From positions 81,392,992-81,456,991 of the forward strand of contig NC_079498.1 in assembly GCF_030052815.1 (NCBI RefSeq): DNA of 64,000 nt. Reading direction: 5' to 3'. Every line of letters begins with the position of its first letter. Within the stretch, counting starts at the first letter, position 1. Of this stretch, positions 55,324 to 64,000 are shown one piece after another. The position numbers and the translations under genes are program-made. Source of the stretch: Hevea brasiliensis (lineage: Eukaryota > Streptophyta > Magnoliopsida > Malpighiales > Euphorbiaceae). Under the pieces are notes generated by a model that saw only the letters and a list, made by a program, of their open reading frames with translations, was not told the DNA's origin and made no database searches.

Positions 55324-57419
55324 TGAAGGCAGGCGTGAAAAACACAAGATTATACCATTGAATTCAAAAATTTTCACCTAGGGTCACATGCACCATGCAA
55401 GATTTATTTTTATCTATTTAATTTCAATGATAAACAACATATTAAAACTCTTTTAATATGTTTTTTGGATCTGTATTTGCCATTTAAGATTTTAAAATTA
55501 ATCAGATTAATTTTAGAACCCTAGATTAAATCAAGAACGATTACACTAACCTCTTGATGTGCTGCAGCTGTCCGCGCTTTGAGATTCGTCTTCGTGACAC
55601 CGATGTTGTCCTCTAGCTTGTCCACACCAAGAACACCTATGGCAGCCCTTGAACAGCTTCTAAAGCCTTTTCTATTAATTAGAAATTCAAGTTCTGCCTT
55701 TTAAGAGATTAGAGATAAACAGGACACTAGAAACAATTTCTAGTGTTCTTAATTCAAGAGATTGATGGCTAATCTCTTTGAATTGATGAGAGATGAAGAG
55801 AAATAGCTGGATAGTCTAAAAGTGGCTTGAAAATATATAGGAGAGGCTGCTTGTTATATTTACTTATCATAACCACACTTAATAAGCTAGGTTAACACAT
55901 AAAAACCTAGCAACAACTCACCTTTTGATTAGCTCTAGGTTTAAGTGACCCAATCACATTGTGCCAAGTGTCAAACCTATATTTAATCTTGATTTTAATC
56001 ATCTTACATGATTAAAAAAAACATTTGGCAAGCTTATGTGTTATGCCATGTGTCACCATCTCATGGTGCCACGTGTCACACTGTGAAATGACCAAAATGC
56101 CCCTATGTCTTAATTTTGAGTTCTTAACCCAAAATAATTATTTTCTTCTTCTAATTAATTTATATCAAATATAAATTAATTAATTAATCTCTATTAATTA
56201 ATTTCTCATCAATTAAATTCATATTTAAACACTTTAAATATAAATTTAATTTATACTACACATCCAATAATCTAGATTTGGTTTCAAGTCATGCTAGGAA
56301 CTTTGCAATTTAATTGCAAACCAAATCTATTTAATTAATCAATTAAACTCTTTAATTAATTAATTAAATCATATTTAAATAGGTGATAATTTGTGTATGT
56401 GTGTGACTTACTAGGCTCATCACTAATTGGCAATGAGACATGATATCAACTCTTAATATCATCAGAACTCTTTCTTACCATAAATGATTTCTCTAAATCA
56501 TTTTATAAACCTCATAGACCATGGTTAACACCTAGCATAGCATGCCATGGCCACCCAATTAGTAATAAGATTTACCTTAAATGAACCTATAATCATATGT
56601 TACCATGCACTAGAATCTCTCTACATAAAATCCCAACTCAAGCCGAGTCATGGTTTATGTCAAACTCCATTTGCTATGAATATTATGTTCTCTTTTAATT
56701 CCAGTTCTTGATTAAAAGATTTTTCATCGTAAACTCTTTTCTGAATAAATCTATCTGTCCTAGCCAGGAACTTGAAACATCAAGAACAATTAAATGAACA
56801 TAGGATTTTATCTCTATTTACTTAGAGGAACAGATTCCTTCTTGATCAACACCTACCTCCATATATAACTAGCAGGAGCCAACACATGCCCATATACCCA
56901 TACATAGTACAAGTATGAAAGCAGTATCAAACTCAAACTACCTATATACAAGATAAATGTGCTATCTCAGGTCTAAAGATTAGATGCACTGATATGATTT
57001 ATGACAAAACATTGACAAGAGTAAACTCCATGTGCTTGTCATAAGTGTCACTGGTTCGGCCTACTTATCATTTATAAGTGCCTATCATGTTTGTTATATG
57101 GCATGAGACTCACCATTCCATCTTATTTATATCTCATATAAATAACTTGGGAACAAACATGAATACAATCTTTCTGGATAAGTCATGTCCTTATTATGAA
57201 GTATCCTCGATTGTGAACCTATTTATGATACTTTGTGCTAGAAATATTGTCACTCATATTCTTAATAACTTAAGAATAATATTTCTAACAAAATATCAAT
57301 GGACCTTTTCTATTACACATAAATATATTATGTAAACGGAAAAGTGGAAATGCCTTTTATTATTAAAAATATGTACAAAATACATACTAAATGATATGCT
57401 CTAGGGCATACTACTAACA
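55324..57419 (-). repeat. Element C 5' LTR
   Basis: 2096 bases, pairing with 47792-49899. Long stretches differ by about one base in a hundred, but 55560-55620 and 55800-55920 differ at many positions including small gaps. Confidence 0.93.
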
Positions 57420-59211
57420 ATAACTCCCACTAAAAAAATCCAATTGGGATGAGCCATACCATTCCAGAAGCCTGAGAAATAGGGCTACAACTTTTTTTCA
57501 GGAACCTTCCTCAAATTATGAATTTAAGAACCTCAAAAAGTGACCTGCAGTCACTGACCTGAACTGAACACCTGTTGGCACGGGGTATATGAGTCCAGGT
57601 CAGTTAATTGGCCATAAATAATTCCAAAAAACTTGAAAAATTGTGATTCAAATTTCTAAATGATCAAAAGACATAGGAAAACAATTTATATGAAGATCAC
57701 CATGCCTAAAAGTGACTACAACATGTGCCCTTAATTAGGTAAACTTTAAGTCCAAAAGCTACCTAGTTAAGGAACCAGAATCTGGAAATGAGTCAGTTAT
57801 GGTTATCTGACCATAACTTGAGTTATAAAAATCAAATTGACATGATTCAAAAATTAGAATAAAGATAAGACATAAATGAACAACTTCCATGAAGGAAGTA
57901 TGGCCAAATAGTGGCTACAAACTTATTATATGGATAGGCAAAAGTAAGACACAAAAACTAAAATCAAAGAAGGGTCTATGAGATAAATTATCCTATGGTA
58001 GAGAATTTAACCCTAACAAGCTATTAAACACTAAATCACATAAAAAAGGTATGTGGGACCTATTTTCCCACTATAAAGTGATATGAACATTCAAATAAAT
58101 ATGTAATAATGTGTAATTGCCCATAGTATACCTAGACTTATTTATTTAGTTTGGATTGATTGGTATACCAATTAGGGACTACAGATAACAGTACTGCCTA
58201 CAGAGAAAATTATGAACTGACAATATATGTCTGCTATGATTGTTCTACATGCTATGTGCCTACTTACTAGCCATTGTGCTTAACTTTATTTCTGGCTTTA
58301 CAAGCCTGACAGCTGGCCTCGTGCCTGACAGTTGGCCTCGTGCCTGACAGATGTATACAGGGTAGACATATGGCTGTCTAACCCGTATACTCCCATGTAT
58401 CCAGCTTTTGTAATTTGTTATAGATTTCTTGGGCACTGATAATAATTAATCAAGACTGAATATACAATAAGTAAATAGAAAAGATCCCGATAGATTTCAA
58501 TTGTTTCAAAGTGAAATAAAAATGTAAAATACCTAGAAATTATGAATTTGCCATACATAGAATTATTATTTCAATTGTTTAGTTATTGTTATTATAAATT
58601 ATGCACCATTAAGAGTTATACTTAGCGCATTGGTTTTCCATCGTATAGGTACTGGAGATCAGCAACCGCCACAACAGCAGCTGCCACAGTAGCATTCGGA
58701 CAGAGTTCTGACCAGATCTGTCACCGTCCAGAGTCACCTCATCGGTCTTTTGTATTTTGGTAGGGCCCATGTATAGACTAGTATTTTGGTTCATTATGTA
58801 TAATCATGATGTATTTACTAATTGTGATGTAAATAAAAATTGTAATTACATATTTTGGATTGTAAATAAAGATATGAATTTCTGCATATAAATTTCTATA
58901 TGAATGAATGAATGAACTTGAAATTGTATGAGCAGAAATGACACGATATGACATGTAGAGATATGAAATTATTTTTAATAGGTAACTAGTGAAACCCGCC
59001 AGATGCTAACAAAACAGAGGAGGCTCTATCTGGGTTTCCATGGAAACAAGTTATACAAAAAAAAAAAAAAAGAAAATTCCTCATATGGAATGCCTGTTTT
59101 TAAATGATATCAAAAATTCACAATGGATATGATAAGACAAGATAGGGTGCTTCGACACCGAATGTGGTACTTCTTACTCGGCTATACAGTAGACGGGTAA
59201 GGGGCATCACA

Positions 59212-59719
59212 GGAAGTACCTTGCTAGGAAGGCTTGTGAGAGACCTTCCCAATTAGTAAAAGTACTAGCTGATTGAGAGAGCAGCCACTTCCTTGCTTTA
59301 TCTCTCAATAAGAATGGGAATGCTCAGAGTCGAATGGCTTGATCAAAGACTCCATTCATCTTGAAAGTATCACATAGAGCGAGAAAGCACTGTAGGTGAT
59401 AGTGTGGATCCTCCATAGGTGAGCCTCCAAATTGAGTTTGCTAGATCATCTGGAGCTATATTGGTTTAAGTTCAAAATTATTAGCCTCGATTGTAGGCCT
59501 AGTGATGCTAGACTGATATCCTTGAATATTAGGGGCTCCGTAGTCCCTCAGGGATCTTTGCCTGTTATTGTTGTTATTAGCCATAACTGGACCTTCAATA
59601 GCTTCAGGTTTGGGTTCTGGCTCTTGATTTCTTCTTCCTTTCCTAATGGTTCTAAAACTCTTATCTATTTTAGGATCCAATTCTAGCAATTCTTCTTCAG
59701 GTTTGGTTATTCTGGTCAT
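59212..59719 (-). pseudogene. Element H gag (Athila-like), N-terminal part
   Basis: An ATG at 59719 starts a frame open for 87 codons to a TAG near 59456: basic/acidic start, then VMANNNNNRQRSLRDYGAPN and SSITRPTIEANNFELKPI. After the TAG it continues with QTQFGGSPMEDPHYHLQCFL, MNGVFDQAIRLRAFPFLLRD, KARKWLLS, TFTNWEGLSQAFLARYF, where element A begins. The ANNFELKP and FGG-P-EDP-H-HL patterns are typical of Athila gag. A second TAG stands in I-stop-Q near 59443. Confidence 0.8.
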
Positions 59720-59810
59720 GTACTAATTGCTGTCCCTGAAAGAAGAAAAAAGATAAATAAATCTAAAATAATAAAAGAATTACCTATTGTCTAATATTAC
59801 TAAACTTTCC

Positions 59811-59829
59811 GGCAATGAAGCCAAAAACT
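59811..59829 (-). other. Element H primer binding site (decayed)
   Basis: On the minus strand TTGGCTTCATTGCCGGAAAG precedes 'tttagtaata'. It is a diverged form of the TGGCGCC-type primer site of Athila elements. Confidence 0.5.
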
Positions 59830-61452
59830 TGTTTGCCTGGTTTTACAACCACTACAAGTGCACGGATCGCTAACAAGTAATAAAGAGATGAGTAGAGTAT
59901 CATTTTCACAAGGAGTTAAAGGTGTAAGTACTAAACTATACAGCAATCTTAATTGTTTAAACTACCAAAAGTTGTGAGCGGGTAAATTCTAAACTAAACG
60001 AATAACTATTAAGAAAGAAGGTGAGTTTGGAAACTTGAAGAGAATTCTAATTGTGTGAAAAATTATGGAATTTTAGATTTCACACCTTAACTTTGTTATA
60101 GTTTCAATCTCGTTTTATCAATGGATTGAGTGTTTGTTTCTTTGATGTAAATTAATCCTAAGGTATCCTAAATCCTCTCTCAAGGTATCTGAGGTGTATT
60201 TCAATTAGAGCTAAACCCTACTTTCATTGGTGATTAGTCTTAATCAAAACCCTTTAAGATCTATGATTAATTTTGGAATTCCACAAAGTTATCAGCCTAT
60301 CTCTAGGTCAAATTTCCTAGGTTCAAAATCTTAATTTTTCAATACTAATCTTCACCTCTTAGTTCATCAATTAGTATCTTAGATCATGATTAGGTGGGTA
60401 CCATCACATAGCATGCAATAAAAGCACAAGAGATTGAATCAAAGAACAAAACTCAATTCCATTAACTAAAACTCAACATATATCCATAACAAAAGTCAAG
60501 AAACCTATTTTCTTAATTTCAGAATTTAAGGAGTTACTCACTCATGGTGAACTTGACAAACGCAATATAAAAGTAAAAGCACATAAAACCAATTTGAAGA
60601 TTAAAAACAAAAGAACTGAGGGAGGATTCTATAGCTGTGAACTTTTGGAACTTTGGCTGAGAAGTCTGTCCTTAGCACTGATGCGATCCTTCTTCAAGAC
60701 GGCTAGGGTTCCTTAGGAAGGCTTCTTTCAAAACTCTTCCCTTTGTGTGTGCGTGTGCCTCTCCAAAAAGCTCTCTTTTATGCTTTCTGCTAGCTTTTAT
60801 TTATATTAGGCATCCTAGGGTTAAGCTTTAGAGTCCCAGAGGCACTAGAAGTCTAATTAGTGTGCCAAAATAGGAATTGGAGTCAGATTTAAAAGGTTGC
60901 TGAAATATAGTACACAGCCTGTGTGTCACTACACGACTGGGGCGTGTAAGTTACTAGAGCTGATGGCTTCTTTCGGATGGAGGACAATAAGTTACACGGG
61001 CCTTAGATGTTTACACGAGTCAACTTACATGGCCTATGTACTTATGAATGCTCTGCTTACTTCTTCAAGCCTTTGCGCTAGAAAGTTACATGGGTCTCCA
61101 AAGGTTACACGGACCAAGTTACATGGCCCGTGTACTGTGGCTTTTCTGCACTTCTTCAAGTTTCACCATGCAGGAGGTTACACAGATCTAAGTCTAAGTT
61201 TACACGACCCGTGTAAGGTGCATCAGTAGCTTGCCTTGCTCCTTAAGTTCTTCCAAGCTCCTTCCTTTGCTCCTATGCCTTGAATTTCCTTCAAAACACC
61301 TAAAAATATACAGAAAACATAGATTTTAGAATGCATCAATGAAATTTACAAAACCTAATGAAATAATCAAATATGCATGTAATTACCTATCTAATTGCTA
61401 TGAAATATTGTACAATTATGCTTAAAAATATCTATATAATACAAGTGTATCA
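59830..61452 (-). repeat. Probable LTR of element H
   Basis: 1.6 kb. On the minus strand it would start TGATACACTTGTATT and end CCAGGCAAACA just before the primer site. The 'caagtgcacggatcgc' phrase near 59857 is usual near Athila LTR ends. The interior near 60900-61220 has several diverged copies of 'gttacacgggcc', which look like a short interspersed repeat. The partner LTR is outside the window, so the borders are inferred. Confidence 0.5.
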
Positions 61453-61853
61453 TATTTTTCCTATGAAATATGAAAATTAAATTAAAATGCCATACTATAA
61501 ACAAAATTACTAAATTATTTTGCTAGTCTCTTACTAGATTTCCTTCTGGTGATTGATTATTATTTATGGACATAGAGACTGTTGAATCAACTCTCTGAAA
61601 TCAAATATATCAAATAATGCATCATCATCATCAAAATTGTATAATCAACTACATAAAATATTACTTTGTCACATATATCATATTTGCTCTTGGTGATTGG
61701 ATAGAGCTACCAACAGTTAGATGTCCTGATGTGCGTTCACTTGAATTAGGATCATTGTCCTCTTAGATAAAAAAAAAATTACAATTGTAACTTTCCCAAT
61801 GATACTTGACAAATGAATTAGATGTATTTAATTACCATATTTGTTTGGCCCAT
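61453..61853. other. Unassigned stretch between element H and the MULE remnant
   Basis: AT-rich, with no open frame or recognised motif. It may be the 3' part of the MULE or old intergenic DNA. Confidence 0.4.
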
Positions 61854-63230
61854 TTATTGTGATACTTCAACTAATGGATTGGTAATCTTCCTTTTAAGAG
61901 GCAATTTTTGCCTTTGCTTATATGGCATTGGGGAAGAAAGTTGAAGCATATCTCCATGTGAAAGTATAGGTGTTGGATCAACTCTTGCTTTATTTGGCTC
62001 AGGTGTTGGTTTTGCTGGTGCTGCATTGGTCCTTGAAAGAATAAGTGTTGACTCTGAAGGTTCCACATTAATTGGATGAAATGGATGTTTAGTTGGACAA
62101 GTTGATTTCTTATGCCCCCATTGATTGCAAATACTACACTTATTCTTCCCACCTTGCTTTGATAATTTTCCTTGCTTTGGCATCTTCTTAGGTTCATCTT
62201 TGCTCTTGTTCCTCTTTTTCTTAGGTCTCCCTAGCTGCCTTTTGTAAGCTGGTGGTTCAATTGGTGCAAATTCAGCAACGCTCTAGAATTTATTCCCTCT
62301 AACTGGTTGGATTGCATAATGGTAGCTCTTGAGATATGTTTCCCTATGATATCAATGATCAATGTACTACAAAGGGTCTTTCTTTTCATGGTTGATGACA
62401 TAAATTGCATGAGGGTAGGGTATACTAGTTAAATCCCATGATCTACAAGTGCATTCCCTCTATCCAAAAAAACAGTGTGCCTATCACCCCTATGAGTTAT
62501 CTGAAATCTATCGTCTCCATTAAAATACATAGTACACTAACTTCAAATCTTCATGTTTTCTTGAAATTTTCTCATACAATCTAGATTCCACTCATTAATC
62601 CATTTATCCACCACCCCTGCATCTCTTGTACCAATTGGCATATATATGTCTGCAACAATATCTGTGCTCAGCCTATGTCAAAATCTCTTGTATAGATGGA
62701 ATCAGGCCCTACATTGTATACATTATCAAAATGTAAAACATAGTATCAACATTTATAAACATTGATATAAAACCATAAAAACAAAAAGATTTTAAAGCTA
62801 GTTACCTTTTGCACAAGCTACTGTAAAAGCCAATGCATAAACCAGCTTCTGTTATCCTAGTCTCCAGACAACCAAATAACCCATGCTATTGGATACATGT
62901 GGTTATTACCATCTTTTCCCATTGCACAATAACACTTGTCTCCCACACAAACCCTTTAAAAAACTCCCATTTAGCCCAATAATAGGTCGACACCCACTTA
63001 GCAATCCTTCTCTACATGCATTTAAGCAAACAAATATTCTATCAAAAATCCTTTTACATTGTAATAATCCTTCTTTGCTAAGCTCCACCTTACATATAAA
63101 ACCTAGATTTGACATCTCAATCTCAACTGAGTAAGCCTCTATACCTGCATATTCTTCCTTGTAGCTCCCATTCATCTCCTTTAAAAATAATTTTTTTTAG
63201 AACATGAACCCTTAATTCCTCTTTTGCAAA
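61854..63230 (-). pseudogene. Mutator-like (MULE) transposase remnant
   Basis: In minus-strand order: CKVELSKEGLLQCKRIFDRI, FVCLNACREGLLSGCRPIIG, LNGSFLKGLCGRQ (start of the DDE core; the catalytic Asp of the D-G-x-F motif is Asn, codon near 62971). Then a decayed middle, the SWIM zinc finger (ECTCRSWDLTSIPYPHAIYV near 62400), YHRETYLKSYHYAIQP, EPPAYKRQLGRPKKKRN, and a CCHC finger CSICNQWGHKKSTC near 62125 followed by a Pro-rich tail to 61854. This order is that of plant MuDR-type transposases, DNA-cutting enzymes of the nucleus. Many stops and gaps make it inactive. No terminal inverted repeats were identified. Confidence 0.82.
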
Positions 63231-63380
63231 ATGTTTTAGCTCCCTAATCTTCATGTTAACATTTTGATAAATCCTAGTCTTAAAGTAATTTTCCAGGTCC
63301 ATCCAATCTTGAGTAAGCTTGCTCCTATGATATATCTACAAGCCTCTTTTTTAATAACTGAAATTGTGCATATATTTTCT

Positions 63381-64000
63381 GTAACACCCTCACTGTAGCA
63401 ATTTCGTACATTCTACTGTTCTAGTGACCGGTGTCGGTTCGGACAGCTAGAACGTCTCGAAAAATATTTAGACTAAAGTGAGGAGCCATAAATAACTCAA
63501 ATATTAATAAGAAAAATTTAGGAAAAATTTTAAAAATAAAATACAACCAAGTTAAATGAGTTGGTGCCCTAGCGATAGGTAACCTAGTGGGAAGTTGCGG
63601 TCTTCGCAACTAGAAGCCCTAAACCCATGAGAAAATTCATAAAATAATTTTTAAAACTCCAGAGAAGAGTCATTGAGGTTTCTATGGCATTAGAATGCCA
63701 AGAAAATGCTTAGAAAAATTTTTCAATCGGTACAGACAATTTTAGTCTGTTAAGCCAAACGGACGGCATTTTGGTCATTTCATCTTTAGAGGTGATTTTT
63801 GGCCGACTTGTCCAGTTAAATAAATAATTATTATGATCTAAAATATGAATAAATATTGCTAAAAATTAAATTGAAAATGAGTAGAGAAAAGAAGAAAAGA
63901 AAATGAAAGAAAATGCTAATTATGACATCATATGATGTCATTTAAATTTCCTCCACCAATTACAATTTATTAAACTCATTAAAAGGGATAAGGAAAACCA
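63381..64000 (+). repeat. Start of another chromovirus LTR, cut by the window end
   Basis: It starts TGTAACACCCTCACTGTAG and is similar over the first 150 bases to the start of the A 3' LTR (46098 on), including 'gtgaggagccataaat'. The 'ccctagcgataggtaacc' block near 63570 is shared with P and Q. No gene is seen up to 64000. Confidence 0.78.

Larger units (their letters stand above)
47792..57419 (-). mobile_element. Element C: Ty1/copia element, minus strand, protease region deleted
   Basis: It is 9628 bases long. In its own direction: 5' LTR 57419-55324, tRNA-Met primer site, 1.8 kb leader, gag, pre-integrase/integrase, RT, RNase H, purine tract, 3' LTR 49899-47792. The domain order integrase before RT marks Ty1/copia. 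The LTRs are about 99% identical over the stretches compared, apart from one disturbed patch, so this is the youngest insertion. It sits in the 3' LTR of A. Confidence 0.93.
376..59211 (+). mobile_element. Element A: Ty3/gypsy chromovirus, split by T and C
   Basis: This is a Tekay/Del-like chromovirus, broken into three parts. The internal part at 376-3827 runs from the gag zinc knuckles through protease, RT and RNase H into integrase. Element T sits at 3828-45741. The reading then resumes at 45742 with the missing integrase C-terminus and a chromodomain-like tail, followed by a purine tract (46085-46096) and a 3' LTR from 46098 to 59211. That LTR is itself split by copia element C. Removing T and one copy of its 5-bp target duplication gives a sequence collinear with the homologous stretch of element Q near 37940-37970. 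The 5' LTR and most of gag lie outside the window. Confidence 0.85.
46098..59211 (+). repeat. Element A 3' LTR (interrupted by copia element C)
   Basis: The LTR parts are 46098-47791 and 57425-59211, about 3.48 kb. It starts TGTAACGTCCTCACCGTAG and ends GGGGCATCACA. A TATAAATA lies at 46525-46532. After the end the Athila-like gag of element H resumes at GGAAG (59212), which is probably the right target duplication. Its start resembles the LTR fragment at 63381; its end is unlike P, Q and 1-375, so it is a separate subfamily. Confidence 0.8.
59212..61452 (-). mobile_element. Element H: 5' part of an Athila-like element
   Basis: On the minus strand: probable 5' LTR 61452-59830, a decayed primer site, and gag from 59719 leftwards, cut at 59211 by element A. 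The remainder lies beyond A, outside the window. The gag wording and the position of the primer site are those of Athila, a plant Ty3/gypsy lineage of the same branch as Tat. Confidence 0.7.

Noticed and set aside
57078..58800. Host genes between C and the end of the A LTR
   Set aside because: The sequence is continuous LTR of A after removal of C, and only short chance frames are present.

Overview
The window is plant nuclear DNA, almost certainly from an angiosperm (probably a eudicot; species not determined). It holds no cellular gene, rRNA, tRNA or CRISPR array that I can support. It is a stack of LTR retrotransposons inserted into each other, plus a remnant of a Mutator-like DNA transposon. 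Evidence for a plant source: Tekay/Del-type chromoviruses with tRNA-Met primer sites, a Tat/Ogre-type giant Ty3/gypsy element, an Athila-type gag, a Ty1/copia element and a MULE transposase.

Layout, with labels used throughout. H: Athila-like element on the minus strand (gag at 59212-59719, probable LTR at 59830-61452); it is the outermost host. A: Ty3/gypsy chromovirus on the plus strand (376-59211), inserted in the gag of H; its integrase is split at 3827/45742 and its 3' LTR (46098-59211) is split by C. T: Tat/Ogre-like element (3828-45741, TSD AACGT/AACAT), inserted in the integrase of A; about 23 kb without its own passengers. P: chromovirus inserted in the 5' LTR of T (5898 to about 12733), 3' half lost in a deletion. 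Q: complete chromovirus (29957-41806, TSD CCTTG) in the 3' LTR of T. C: Ty1/copia element on the minus strand (47792-57419, TSD ATAAC) in the 3' LTR of A. At 1-375 lies the end of a further P/Q-type LTR inserted in the gag of A. At 61854-63230 is a MULE transposase remnant, and at 63381-64000 the start of another chromovirus LTR.

The most interesting object is T. Each LTR is about 6.6 kb when complete and carries its own antisense genes: two consecutive minus-strand reading frames (aORF1, a globular protein resembling the plant 'putative gypsy-type transposon' family, and aORF2, Pro/Ser-rich with a coiled coil). A TATAAATA box lies about 150 bp upstream of the aORF1 ATG, and a separate sense TATA box lies 1.6 kb away pointing the other way. 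The internal region has a tRNA-Arg-like primer site, an extra ORF1 (plant-mobile-domain-like plus coiled coil), gag-protease with a G-patch motif, a frame-preserving candidate intron between protease and pol, RT, two RNase H domains, integrase, and a 3' UTR made of two families of tandem repeats.

Every element carries stops or frameshifts, mostly of the C-to-T/G-to-A kind expected from decay of methylated cytosines. All proteins described here are therefore pseudogene products in this copy, although several long frames survive. Functional statements come from motif recognition by eye; no database search or alignment program was run.
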